DNA of 64,000 nucleotides. It comes from Prescottella equi. GTDB taxonomy: Bacteria > Actinomycetota > Actinomycetes > Mycobacteriales > Mycobacteriaceae. The stretch's first letter is position 1. Every line of letters begins with the position of its first letter. The notes below the pieces were generated by a model. That model made no database searches. It was given only the letters and a program-made list of their open reading frames with translations, and was not told the DNA's origin. Positions 35,807 to 46,514 of the stretch are shown one piece after another. The translations under genes were made by a program, and so were the position numbers. The DNA is taken from positions 1 through 64,000 of the forward strand of contig NZ_LWTX01000006.1 in NCBI RefSeq assembly GCF_002094305.1, in the 5' to 3' direction.

Positions 35807-36838
35807 ATGAGATCTGCTCGATCACGAACCGCTCGCCGGTCCGTCCTGCTGTCCGGCCTGGTAGCCGCGGCTCTCGTCGTCGCCGGCTGCGGTTCGAGCG
35901 AACCCTCCACGGAGTCCGCCGACAGCGACTTCGAAACCGTGACGATCGAGCACGCCCTCGGCACGGCCGTCATCACCGCCGAACCCGAACGCATCGTCAC
36001 GCTGGGCCAGGGCTCCGCGGAGACCGCGATCGCCCTCGGCACCGTGCCGGTGGGCATCGAGGCCTACGAATGGGGCAGCGACGAGACCGGATACCTGCCG
36101 TGGATCCACGACGCGATCACCGACCGAGGCGCGCAATTGCCCGTGCAGTTCACCGGCGGCAGCGAGATCGACATCGAGGCCGTCGCAAAGCTCGACCCGG
36201 ACCTCATCCTGGCACCGTGGTCGGGTGTCACCCAGCAGCAGTACGACGCCCTGAGTGCCCTGGCCCCCACCGTCGCGTACGCCGAGAAGGCGTGGACGAC
36301 CACATGGGAGGACCAGATCAGGGTGATCGGGAAGGCGATGGGCAAGGCCCCCGAGGCCGATCAGGAGATCGCGAAGATCAAGGCGCAGTTCGCCGATGCC
36401 ACGGCGGCACACCCCGAGTACGCGGACGTGTCGTTCTCGTTCGTCTACAACACCGGCCCCGGCACACTGGGCGTGTTCTTCCCGGACGAGCAGCGCGTAG
36501 CGATGGTGCGCGGCCTCGGATTGCAGGTCGACCCGATCGTGAACACCCTGCACGAGACCGAGGGCACCGACTCCGCGCTGATCGGTCTGGAGAACGCGCA
36601 CCTGCTGAAGGACTCCGACCTGCTGTTCACGTTCTACTCCGACGACGCGAACCGCGCGGAGATCGAGGCTCAGCCCGTCTACCGTCAGATTCCCGCAATC
36701 GCACGCGGCTCGGTGGTGGCGCCCGAGGATCAGTCGTTCGTCACCGGGTCCTCGATGATCAATCCGCTGACCGTGCCGTGGTCGCTCGAGCGCTACGTCC
36801 CGATGATCGACGAGGCTGTCGCCCAGCTCGGCAACTGA
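35807..36838 (+). CDS. iron-siderophore ABC transporter substrate-binding lipoprotein
   Basis: A 343-residue FecB/FhuD-type periplasmic-binding-fold protein. The lipobox is VVAGCGSS after a Tat/Sec-like start (SARSRTARRSVLLSGL), so it is anchored by a lipid on the outer face of the membrane. The fold keeps ERIVTLGQGSAETAIALG, a long central helix (IRVIGKAMGKAPEADQEIAKI), and a C-terminal lobe. GGAAAGG precedes ATG 35807. No permease or ATPase gene follows; it stands alone, so the rest of the transporter is elsewhere. An iron box upstream suggests iron control. Converges with the GbsR gene directly at the stop. Confidence 0.88.
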   Translation: MRSARSRTARRSVLLSGLVAAALVVAGCGSSEPSTESADSDFETVTIEHALGTAVITAEPERIVTLGQGSAETAIALGTVPVGIEAYEWGSDETGYLPWIHDAITDRGAQLPVQFTGGSEIDIEAVAKLDPDLILAPWSGVTQQQYDALSALAPTVAYAEKAWTTTWEDQIRVIGKAMGKAPEADQEIAKIKAQFADATAAHPEYADVSFSFVYNTGPGTLGVFFPDEQRVAMVRGLGLQVDPIVNTLHETEGTDSALIGLENAHLLKDSDLLFTFYSDDANRAEIEAQPVYRQIPAIARGSVVAPEDQSFVTGSSMINPLTVPWSLERYVPMIDEAVAQLGN

Positions 36839-37381
36839 TCACTCGTCGTCTCCGCCGGATGCTCCGCCGGCGCGCGCCTGCCCGTCGCGTTCGGCCTTGA
36901 AGCGGTTCCACTCGCTGCGGAGCATCCGGTTGTCGATGATCCAGCCCATGTAGTCGCGCATGTTCAGCACCCGCTCGTACGCGGGCCCGTCGGGATCGGT
37001 GTGCGCGAGCGCCTCGGCCGCCAGCCGCCGCTGATTCTCCAGATACGCGTGCTCGTTCTCGAGAAAGCCACCCCACACATCCGAATCCATTGCGTAGTAG
37101 TGGGTTCGGTCGCGTGGTTTCCGGACCAGCTTGACGAATCCGCGGTCGATCAACCGGCGCACGTACGTCGACACCGAACCGCGGCTCGCACCCAGTTCGG
37201 TGGCCAGTTCCTCGGCCGTCACGCCGGGAGTGTCGTCGATGAGCAGGTACCCGGCGATCCGTCCCTCGATGCGCGAAGCGCCCGCCGACTGCCAGTAGTC
37301 GGCGAACCGCTCGACGAACCAGCGCGAGAAGTCCGCACCGGTCGCGGGGCCGCCGCCGTCGGTGTTCGTGCGCTCGCTCAT
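36839..37381 (-). CDS. GbsR/MarR-type transcriptional regulator
   Basis: A 180-residue winged-helix protein. The DNA-binding part is about residues 38-85 (EGRIAGYLLIDDTPGVTAEE, ELATELGASRGSVSTYVRRL, GFVKLVRKPRDRTHYYAMD), followed by a long helical dimerisation part (ENEHAYLENQRRLAAEALAH). GbsR-type proteins control compatible-solute, drug or envelope genes. Its stop abuts the siderophore protein gene; on the other side 136 bases separate it from amt. No target operator was recognised. Confidence 0.82.
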   Translation of the reverse strand: MSERTNTDGGGPATGADFSRWFVERFADYWQSAGASRIEGRIAGYLLIDDTPGVTAEELATELGASRGSVSTYVRRLIDRGFVKLVRKPRDRTHYYAMDSDVWGGFLENEHAYLENQRRLAAEALAHTDPDGPAYERVLNMRDYMGWIIDNRMLRSEWNRFKAERDGQARAGGASGGDDE

Positions 37382-37517
37382 GTACCGCCTCGAAATCCCG
37401 TCTCCCGAAACTCTTGCCGACGAACATTATGCCGACGGCAGAGCGGGCGACGCGACACGGCGACGCGGCCGCAGCCCGTCGGATGACGAACAGCGGCCGC
37501 GTGGACCGTTCGAGAAT

Positions 37518-38882
37518 CTACGTGCGCTGCTCGGTGGTCGCGACGCGCGTCGCGAGCGCCTCGGCGGCGTCCGCGACGGCAACCGGATCCACCGGCCCCG
37601 AACCTGTCACCGTGACGGCCATCGTCTCGGTCACGTACGCGGTCTCGCCGTGCTCGGTGACGTCGAGACCCTCGTGCTCGTCCTCCGGGCGTACCCGCAG
37701 ACCGATGGTGACCTGGATTGCCTTCGCGATGAGCCAGGTGACCGTGAACGAGTAGGCCAGCACCACGACGACCGCGAGCGCCTGCTTGCCCAGCAGCCCC
37801 AGGCCGCCGCCGTAGAACAGACCCGCGACACCGTTGGGGGCGTCCTCCGTCGCGAGCAGGCCGATCAGCAGCGTGCCCAGGATGCCGCCGACCAGGTGGA
37901 TGCCGACTACGTCCAGGGCGTCGTCGTAGCCGAGACGGAACTTGAGCGACACCGCGAAGCAGCACAGCGCACCCGCGGCGGCGCCGATGACGAGCGCACC
38001 GATCGGCGACACCGCACCACACGCCGGCGTGATCGCGACCAACGCGGCGATGAGTCCGGACGCCGCGCCGAGCGAGGTCGGGCGTCCCTCCCGCACTCGC
38101 TCCACCAGCAGCCACCCGCAGATGCCGGCGCACGCAGCGGCCACGGTGTTGAGCACGACGACGGACGCGGCATTGTCGGCGGCGAGCGCGGAGCCGCCGT
38201 TGAAGCCGAACCAGCCGAACAGCAGGATGCCCGCACCCAGCAGCGTCAGAGGAAGGTTGTGCGGCCGAGGCATGTTCGGGAACGCGTGCCGCTTGCCGAG
38301 CACCAGGACCATCGCCAACGCGGCGATACCGGCGTTGATGTGGACGGCGGTGCCGCCCGCGAAGTCGATGGCTCCCAACTTGTTCGCGATCCAGCCGCCG
38401 ACCACGCTGCCGTCGTCGGAGTCGAACGCGAACACCCAGTGGGCCACGGGGAAGTACACGAGCGTGACCCACAGGCCGGCGAAGAGCATCCACGCCCCGA
38501 ACTTGATGCGGTCGGCCAGCGCACCCGAGATGAGCGCGACCGTGATGGCCGCGAACAACATCTGGAATCCCGCCACCAGCGCCGGCGGCAGGCCGGGCTC
38601 CGCGGACGGCTCGAGCAGTTGCCCGAGTCCGACGAACTCGAGCGGGTCGCCGAGAATACCCAAGCCGCCCAACGAGTTACCGAGAACCGTCGAGTAGCCG
38701 AACAGCACCCACAGCACACCGACGACGGCGAACGATCCGAACGTCATCATCATCATGTTGAGGGAGTTGCGGATGCTGACCATGCCGCCGTAGAACAGCG
38801 CGAGACCCGGGATCATCAACGCCACGAACGTGAATGCCGCCAATAACCATGCGGTGTCGGCGGCCGCGAGAGCCTGTTCCAT
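37518..38882 (-). CDS. amt: ammonium/methylammonium transporter
   Basis: A 454-residue Amt/MEP/Rh channel with 11 membrane helices. The twin pore histidines are visible in VTLVYFPVAHWVFAFD and DVVGIHLVGGILG; the Phe gate region lies in DTAWLLAAFTFVALMIPGLA. The C-terminal cytoplasmic tail is acidic (DEHEGLDVTEHGE). AAGGTGGG precedes ATG 38882. No glnK or glnD gene follows, unlike typical nitrogen operons, so this is a stand-alone transporter tied to the amine region. It is divergent from the FAD oxidoreductase and shares its promoter region with the 39018 element. Such channels also carry methylammonium. Confidence 0.95.
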   Translation of the reverse strand: MEQALAAADTAWLLAAFTFVALMIPGLALFYGGMVSIRNSLNMMMMTFGSFAVVGVLWVLFGYSTVLGNSLGGLGILGDPLEFVGLGQLLEPSAEPGLPPALVAGFQMLFAAITVALISGALADRIKFGAWMLFAGLWVTLVYFPVAHWVFAFDSDDGSVVGGWIANKLGAIDFAGGTAVHINAGIAALAMVLVLGKRHAFPNMPRPHNLPLTLLGAGILLFGWFGFNGGSALAADNAASVVVLNTVAAACAGICGWLLVERVREGRPTSLGAASGLIAALVAITPACGAVSPIGALVIGAAAGALCCFAVSLKFRLGYDDALDVVGIHLVGGILGTLLIGLLATEDAPNGVAGLFYGGGLGLLGKQALAVVVVLAYSFTVTWLIAKAIQVTIGLRVRPEDEHEGLDVTEHGETAYVTETMAVTVTGSGPVDPVAVADAAEALATRVATTEQRT

Positions 38883-39017
38883 ATCTGCCCACCTTGCGTC
38901 GGCCCGTCTTACACGGGGAATCGAGGTCACCCGAGAGTGAACGGCGGCTGTAAGGCCTGCAAGTAGCTGCGGTGAACAGTGCGTAACGGGGTCCGCACAG
39001 GATCTGCGGGTTGCCAT

Positions 39018-39056
39018 TGTTTCATTTCATGCAACACTGTCTCTCATCAAGAAACC
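39018..39056. promoter_or_regulatory. operator-like element before the FAD oxidoreductase, twin of 30257
   Basis: TGTTTCATTTCATGCAACA at 39018-39036 differs from the glnT element at two positions only. At the same offset (+31) lies AAGAAACC, matching six of eight bases of the glnT half-site. The element lies between the divergent amt and FAD oxidoreductase genes and could regulate both. Confidence 0.7.
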
Positions 39057-39075
39057 CTGCGACTGGAGGTCTGAG

Positions 39076-40278
39076 ATGACAGAAAAGGCGACGGAGCGCG
39101 CACGGATCGTGATCGTCGGAGGCGGGCTCGAGGGCCTGGCCATCGCGTGGCAACTCGCCGACCGCGGCGAGACCGACGTGCTCGTCCTCGAGCGGGACAC
39201 CCTGTGCGGGGGCATGACGGGCAAGTCCAGCGGAATCGTGCGCTGCCACTACGGCGTTCCGTCGTTGGCCGCGATGGCGTGGTACGGCGTCGAGGTGTTC
39301 GGCCGGGCCGACGAGATCTTCGGCACCGACATCGGATTCCGACAGACCGGATACGTCGTCGGCGTGGGTGAGAACAACGTCGAACCCCTGCGCGCCAACA
39401 TCGAGATGCACCGCACGCTCGGCGTTCCCGTCGACCTGGTCGACGCCGACGCGGTCCGCGCGCTGTGGCCCGGAATCCACCTCGACGACTTCGCGGGCTT
39501 CGCCTACGAGCCGCTCGGCGGTCACGGCGACGCCTACATGACCGGTATGGCGTACGGTGCCCGGGCCCGCGCACTCGGCGTACGGATTCGTCAGTCCACC
39601 AACGTTGTTCGCCTGATCTCCGACGACTTCGGAGCCGTCCGCGGCGTCCTGTGCGCCGACGGAACCGAGATTCTGTGCGATACCGTCGTACTCGCGACCG
39701 GGGTGTGGAGTCCTGCCCTCGCCGCAACCGCGGGCGTCCACCTGCCCATCCGGGCCCAGCGCGAGCAACTGGTGCTGGTGGATCAGGGTGCGCCCACCCC
39801 CGACGTCCCGACATTCTCGGATCTGGTGAACTTGCAGTACATTCGACGCGAACCCAACGGTCACCTACTGGTCGGCAACAGCGATCACTCGAATCCCGAG
39901 ATCGCCGATCCGGACGCCTATCCCAACCGCGCTACCGAGGACTTCGTCGAGACCGCGATCGGCAGACTCGACCGCATCCTGCCCGACATGCCGGATCCGC
40001 GACTCGCGTCGTCGTACGCGGGCTGTTACGACATCACTCCCGACTACAACCCGATCATCGGGCCCTCGCCCGCCGCGGGCCTGTTCCTGGCCGTCGGCTT
40101 CAGCGGCCACGGCTTCAAGATCTCGCCGGCCGTGGGGCGTCTGGCGGCCGATCTACTGCTCGACGGGATCAGCAGCGACCCCGCCGTCGACGGGAACGAC
40201 TTCCGCTACAGCCGCTTCGACGAGGGCAAACCACTCGCGAGCCTGCACCCGTACGCCGGGGCCGGCGAGATGCGCTGA
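39076..40278 (+). CDS. FAD-dependent amine oxidoreductase (sarcosine oxidase beta / DAO family)
   Basis: A 400-residue flavoenzyme of the DAO superfamily. The FAD fold is IVIVGGGLEGLAIAWQLADR; a catalytic-face segment GGMTGKSSGIVRCHYGVPSL follows, with Cys and His near where related enzymes attach the flavin; the C-terminal DYNPIIGPSPAAGLFLAVGF and SGHGFKISPAVGRLAADLL are typical of sarcosine/N-methylglutamate oxidases. GGAGG precedes ATG 39076. It has the length of heterotetrameric SoxB/MgdA subunits, but no alpha, gamma or delta partner is adjacent, so it may act alone. Its promoter shares a 19-bp element with glnT-glxBCD, which suggests it oxidises a methylated amino acid in the same pathway (inference). 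Confidence 0.85.
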   Translation: MTEKATERARIVIVGGGLEGLAIAWQLADRGETDVLVLERDTLCGGMTGKSSGIVRCHYGVPSLAAMAWYGVEVFGRADEIFGTDIGFRQTGYVVGVGENNVEPLRANIEMHRTLGVPVDLVDADAVRALWPGIHLDDFAGFAYEPLGGHGDAYMTGMAYGARARALGVRIRQSTNVVRLISDDFGAVRGVLCADGTEILCDTVVLATGVWSPALAATAGVHLPIRAQREQLVLVDQGAPTPDVPTFSDLVNLQYIRREPNGHLLVGNSDHSNPEIADPDAYPNRATEDFVETAIGRLDRILPDMPDPRLASSYAGCYDITPDYNPIIGPSPAAGLFLAVGFSGHGFKISPAVGRLAADLLLDGISSDPAVDGNDFRYSRFDEGKPLASLHPYAGAGEMR

Positions 40279-40291
40279 CCTCTCGGACGAA

Positions 40292-40903
40292 TCAACGCAG
40301 CGTCGCGAGAACGCCTCGGCCACCGTCCCATTCGCCCAGCAGCGCGGGCCCGGTGGGCTCGCCGCCGACCGGCCGATGGTGCACGACCACGGTGGTCCCA
40401 CCCGCCTCGATCACGGTGTCGGTGCCGTCCGCGGAGACCCGCACGTCGGACACGACGGGGACCGGGGCATCTGCGACGCCCGTCCCCCACGCGTGCGCGG
40501 AATTGTCGATCTTCCGGGGCTCGGCGTCGTCGACGTGCACGAACTGGTCCGCCTCGTGTCGGCCGCCGTGGACGGCATCGAGCAGTTGCTGCACGAACAC
40601 CGGGTCGGTGGTCGCGTCGTAGACGTACCGGCGGCCGAGCACCGAGTGCTCCATCTCCCCGGCCGGGCGGGCGCCGGGCAGCGGCGCCGCGCGGTACGTC
40701 AACGGCACCTGCCAGAGCGTGCCGTCGGCGTCGCGCACCAGATGCACCTCGATGCCGACCTCGCCGTCCGGATCGTCGAACCGGTACGCGCCGATCGGCT
40801 CGATCGCCGGCGACGCACCGTCGTAGTACGGGGACGACGGGAGCCAGGCCGCGATCAGCTCCGGCTTGGTGGGTGACAGCTGTGCCGCGTAGAGGAGGGC
40901 CAT
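40292..40903 (-). CDS. maltokinase N-terminal-cap-like domain protein
   Basis: A 203-residue protein resembling the N-terminal cap domain of maltokinase as a stand-alone unit: a start MALLYAAQLSPTKPELIAAW, YRFDDPDGEVGIEVHLV, LWQVPLTYRAAPL, HSVLGRRYVYDATTDPVFV and ending VVHHRPVGGEP. The kinase domain is absent. Similar short proteins occur next to metabolic genes in actinobacteria, with unknown function. AGGAGGGC lies directly before ATG 40903 when read on the plus strand complement, but a clear ribosome site is not seen. Tail to tail with the oxidoreductase, 13 bases apart. Confidence 0.75.
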   Translation of the reverse strand: MALLYAAQLSPTKPELIAAWLPSSPYYDGASPAIEPIGAYRFDDPDGEVGIEVHLVRDADGTLWQVPLTYRAAPLPGARPAGEMEHSVLGRRYVYDATTDPVFVQQLLDAVHGGRHEADQFVHVDDAEPRKIDNSAHAWGTGVADAPVPVVSDVRVSADGTDTVIEAGGTTVVVHHRPVGGEPTGPALLGEWDGGRGVLATLR

Positions 40904-40945
40904 GTCCCCGATGGTAACCGGCGTGCGCCTCCGCATCCCGAAACG

Positions 40946-40992
40946 CCGAATGTCACATGCGTTCAGTCGAACTGAACGCATGTGACATTCGG
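40946..40992. repeat. 47-bp perfect palindrome (family B), downstream of purA
   Basis: Twenty-two-base perfect arms (outer part CCGAATGTCACATGCG) around a three-base loop CGA. It lies 20 bases after the purA stop and 43 before the start of the next gene on the same strand, so it can terminate purA. Sequence is unlike families A and C. Confidence 0.9.
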
Positions 40993-41012
40993 TCACACAC
41001 GAGCGGGTGAGG

Positions 41013-43262
<2,250 letters not shown>

Positions 43263-43288
43263 GCCCCGTCCGCCTGGATACTGGGGTC

Positions 43289-44068
43289 ATGTACTCCGAC
43301 GCGCGTCCCCGCGCCAGCCTCGTCCGCCCGAGCCCGGTGTTCCTGGGCATCGTGGCGATCGCCGCCGTCGGCGGGGTCCTCGCGTGGCGGGCGACCGGCA
43401 ACGAGATGTCGGGCCGCATCGGGGTGTTCCTGCTCGTCGTCGCCGGCTGGGTCGTCACTCTCTGCCTGCACGAGTTCGCGCACGCCTTCGTGGCGTGGCG
43501 GAACGGCGACCGCGACGTCGTGATGCGCGGCTATCTGACGCTCGACCCGCGCAAGTACACCCAGCCGCTGCTGTCGATCGGCCTGCCGGTGGTGTTCCTC
43601 GCGCTCGGTGGCATAGGTCTGCCCGGCGGCGCGGTGTACCTGCAGACCGGACTGATGCCGCCGCGGACGCAGACCCGCGTCAGCCTCGCCGGCCCGGCGG
43701 TGAACGCGGTGGCCGCGATCGTGCTGCTGGCGGTCATACGGCTGTTCGGCCTCGACGGCGACCATCAGGTGTTCTGGTGGGGACTGAGCTTCCTGGCATT
43801 CCTGCAGGTGATGGCGACCGTACTGAATCTGCTGCCGGTGCCCGGGCTGGACGGCTACGGCGCCCTCGAACCACACCTGCAGCCGAGCACGCGGGCCTCG
43901 CTCGACAAGGTCAAGCCGTTCGGGTTGCTCCTGCTGATCGCCCTGCTGTTCGTCCCGCAGATCAACACCGTCTTCTTCGACGCGATCTACTGGTTGTTCG
44001 AACTGTCCGGTGTACCCGACGTCTTCGCGATGTTCGGCAACTACCTCATGCAGTTCTGGCGCAGCTGA
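43289..44068 (+). CDS. site-2 protease family (M50) membrane metallopeptidase
   Basis: A 259-residue integral membrane protein with about six helices. The zinc motif is TLCLHEFAHAFVAW (HExxH) in one helix, and the third ligand is in VLNLLPVPGLDGYGALEP. It matches Rv0359 by position and length. M50 proteins cut within membranes, for example of anti-sigma factors, but a PDZ domain is absent here so the target is unknown. ATG 43289, 26 bases after the preceding stop; likely one operon with it. Confidence 0.88.
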   Translation: MYSDARPRASLVRPSPVFLGIVAIAAVGGVLAWRATGNEMSGRIGVFLLVVAGWVVTLCLHEFAHAFVAWRNGDRDVVMRGYLTLDPRKYTQPLLSIGLPVVFLALGGIGLPGGAVYLQTGLMPPRTQTRVSLAGPAVNAVAAIVLLAVIRLFGLDGDHQVFWWGLSFLAFLQVMATVLNLLPVPGLDGYGALEPHLQPSTRASLDKVKPFGLLLLIALLFVPQINTVFFDAIYWLFELSGVPDVFAMFGNYLMQFWRS

Positions 44069-44129
44069 GTCGCCACGTCACGAACGCGACCGCACCGACC
44101 CCGATCGGTTCCTGATCGGGGTCGGCCGG

Positions 44130-44435
44130 TCACATGGCATGACCCAGACGCCCCCGCCCGAGCCGGAGGAGCAACAGCGCGAGTGTGTGGCCCTCCGGTC
44201 CCAGGTCGTCGAAACGCGACAACACCCTCATTTCTCGGGTGTGCACCAAGCGGGTGCCGCCGCCGAGCATGCGTACCTCACCGATCAGGCGGGAGAGTTC
44301 GGTGCGCTGCTGAATCGCCGCGAGAATCTGTGCGTCCAGGCGGTCGATCTCGCTGCGAAGCTGCTCGATGTCGACGTCCGATCGACGGTCTGCCGAGGGG
44401 GTGGCCGACATGTTCGTTGCCTGTGCGCTGGTCAT
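44130..44435 (-). CDS. chorismate mutase (intracellular AroQ-delta type)
   Basis: A 101-residue all-helical enzyme converting chorismate to prephenate for Phe and Tyr synthesis. It matches the short mycobacterial enzyme (Rv0948c): LRSEIDRLDAQILAAIQQRT, LSRLIGEVRMLGGGTRLVH, TREMRVLSRFDDLGP and the C-terminal LLLRLGRGRLGH that contacts DAHP synthase to gain full activity. The ATG at 44435 or the one at 44411 could be the start; neither has a strong ribosome site. This gene is not in the mycobacterial purA-fba block and opens the inserted segment. Confidence 0.93.
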   Translation of the reverse strand: MTSAQATNMSATPSADRRSDVDIEQLRSEIDRLDAQILAAIQQRTELSRLIGEVRMLGGGTRLVHTREMRVLSRFDDLGPEGHTLALLLLRLGRGRLGHAM

Positions 44436-44505
44436 GCCGTAAACGCTAGGTACACGTCCGCGTAGGCACGTAGGTAGTTCACTACCCGATCTCGCCCGGC
44501 GCACA

Positions 44506-45420
44506 TCACCGCAGGTAGGACACCCATCCGCGGCCGTCGTCCGAGCGCAGCGCCGCCGCGTGCCGCTTGCGCAGCACCTCGCACACCGGTCCCGGCACAC
44601 CCTCCCCGACGGTCCGCCCGTCCACCTCCACCACCGGCGCCACCCCGGCCGACGTCCCGGTCGCGAACACCTCGTCGGCGATGTAGAGCTCGGTGAGGTC
44701 GACGGCCCGTTCCACGACGGGGATGCCCTCCTCCGCGGCGAGGGTGAGCACCGAGCGCCGGTTGATGCCGTCGAGGATGTCGCACGAGACGTCGGGGGTG
44801 ATCAGGGTGCCGCCGCGCACCAGGAAGATGTTGGCCGCACTCAGCTCGCACACGTGCCCCGCGCCGTCGAGGAAGATCGCGTCGTCGTAGCCGGCGTCGA
44901 TCGCGCCCTGCTTGGCCAGCACCGAGTTCACGTACGCGCCGTTGACCTTGGCCCGCGACGGGATCGCGTAGTCGGGGATCCGCCGCCACGTGCTGGTCCC
45001 GAGCCGCATCCCGTCCTGCGGCACGATCGGCACCGCGTCGTAGACGAACATCGACACGACGGTGCGGCAGCCGCGCACCCGGGTGCCCGGGATCGACTCG
45101 TCGACGTGCACGGTGGCGCGGACGAAGACGTCGGATGTGGGCGCGTTCGCCGCGACCAGTTCCCCGGCCACCGCCACGAACCGGTCGAAGCTCCACTCGT
45201 CGGCGAAGCGGTCGATGCCGATGATCCGGCAGGACTCGACGAGCCGCCGGTAGTGGTCCCGCAACCGGAACGCCGAGCGCACGCCGGCGTCCACGTGGAC
45301 CGGGAACACCGTGTAGACACTGAGCCCGTAGAGGACCGCCGAGGTCGCGACACCGAGGGTGGCCTCGGCGGCCGGGACGAGTCGATCACCGAAATACACG
45401 TGGGGATGCGGATCAGCCAT
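44506..45420 (-). CDS. class IV PLP aminotransferase (branched-chain aminotransferase / ADC lyase family)
   Basis: A 304-residue fold-type IV PLP enzyme. The Schiff-base lysine is in PSRAKVNGAYVNSVLAKQ, followed by GYDDAIFLDGAGHVCELSAA, NIFLVRGGTLITPDVSCDIL and EVFATGTSAGVAPVVEVDG, which are typical of IlvE/PabC-type proteins. The pattern of the N terminus (PHPHVYFGDRLVPAAEA) is closer to branched-chain aminotransferase-like proteins of unknown specificity. It lies 70 bases upstream of the chorismate mutase gene on the same strand, so a role with chorismate (ADC lyase, folate) is possible by context. Confidence 0.85.
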   Translation of the reverse strand: MADPHPHVYFGDRLVPAAEATLGVATSAVLYGLSVYTVFPVHVDAGVRSAFRLRDHYRRLVESCRIIGIDRFADEWSFDRFVAVAGELVAANAPTSDVFVRATVHVDESIPGTRVRGCRTVVSMFVYDAVPIVPQDGMRLGTSTWRRIPDYAIPSRAKVNGAYVNSVLAKQGAIDAGYDDAIFLDGAGHVCELSAANIFLVRGGTLITPDVSCDILDGINRRSVLTLAAEEGIPVVERAVDLTELYIADEVFATGTSAGVAPVVEVDGRTVGEGVPGPVCEVLRKRHAAALRSDDGRGWVSYLR

Positions 45421-45536
45421 GCCCCGAGATCGTAGGGAACGGCGCTCGGACGCGACAGCGAGTTTCGGCGTGGGGGTCCACTGCTCGTGCCCCGGCGCGC
45501 AAACACCGCTGCGGCCGTCGGGAACGGGCGCCCACG

Positions 45537-46496
45537 CTACGTCGAGTTGAGTCGCAGCACCTCCCGGGCCGCGGTCGCCAGCGCCGCGCGCAGGGTCGCC
45601 GGGGCCAGCACCTCGACGCCGGGCGCGAGGGTGAACAGCTGGTCGGCCGCGACGTCCTCGGCCTCGAGCCTCAGATCGACCGTCACCCAGCCCTGTTCGT
45701 CCGGATCGGAGGCCGGCACCTTGGCGGCCTCCTCGCCCACCACCGCGGGCAGCCGACGCCACGCGTACGGGGAGAGCCGCACCCGGCACGGAAAGCGCAG
45801 CAACGCCCGGTCGAACTCCGCGGTCGACGCCGACCACCAGGCGGCGAGGTCGAACGACTCCGGCCGGCGCGCGCGTTCGTCCAGCATCTGCGCGGCGTCG
45901 ATCCGCGACACCCGGTACGAGAGCGTGCGATCACGATGCCGGGCAACGAGATACCAGACGCCGGCCTTGGCGACCAGGCCGAGCGGGTCGAGCGTGCGCG
46001 ACGTCTCCCGCGCGCCCTTGCGATAGCGGATCCGCAGGCGTCGGCCCTCGAGCACCGCCGCTGCGACAGCCGCCAACTCGCCCGTGTCCGACGTCCTCGC
46101 GAACCAGCCCGGCGCGTCGACGTGCAGGCGCTCGCGCCACAGCAACGCACCCGTCCGCAGCGGAAGTGGCAGCGCGCCCAGCAGTTTCGACTCCGCGCGG
46201 GCCGTGACGTCCGCCAGACCCAGATCGTCGGCGAGCCCGGGGATACCCAGCAGCATCAGCGCCGACGTCTCCGCCCCGGTCATCCCGCTGAGCTTGGACT
46301 GCCAGCCGTCGAGCAGGCGGATGCCACCGCCCGGGCCGCTCTCGGTCCACACCGGCACACCGGCGGCCTGCAGCGCCGCGACGTCGCGGTAGACCGTGCG
46401 GACCGAGACGTCGAGCTGCTGCGCCAGCCGTGCCGCAGTGGCGCCGGGACTGCCCTGCAGACGCAGCATCAGGTCGAGGAGCCGGCTCGAGCGCAT
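45537..46496 (-). CDS. HTH + WYL-domain transcriptional regulator
   Basis: A 319-residue YafY-type regulator. An N-terminal HTH (residues 1-60; RLLDLMLRLQGSPGATAARL, AQQLDVSVRTVYRDVAALQ) is followed by a WYL domain (about 140-215; RRLRIRYRKGARETSRTLDP, LGLVAKAGVWYLVARH) and a C-terminal WCX part. WYL proteins bind small ligands or nucleic acid. It is divergent from a PPOX-SDR operon, and a perfect 10-base inverted repeat in the spacer (46515-46539) is probably its operator. Confidence 0.9.
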   Translation of the reverse strand: MRSSRLLDLMLRLQGSPGATAARLAQQLDVSVRTVYRDVAALQAAGVPVWTESGPGGGIRLLDGWQSKLSGMTGAETSALMLLGIPGLADDLGLADVTARAESKLLGALPLPLRTGALLWRERLHVDAPGWFARTSDTGELAAVAAAVLEGRRLRIRYRKGARETSRTLDPLGLVAKAGVWYLVARHRDRTLSYRVSRIDAAQMLDERARRPESFDLAAWWSASTAEFDRALLRFPCRVRLSPYAWRRLPAVVGEEAAKVPASDPDEQGWVTVDLRLEAEDVAADQLFTLAPGVEVLAPATLRAALATAAREVLRLNST

Positions 46497-46514
46497 GCCC
46501 GCAGCCTACGGAAA

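Noticed and set aside
37362-38846. 494-codon plus-strand frame opposite amt
   Set aside because: Low-complexity, highly charged antisense translation of membrane helices; Amt pore histidines are intact on the other strand.
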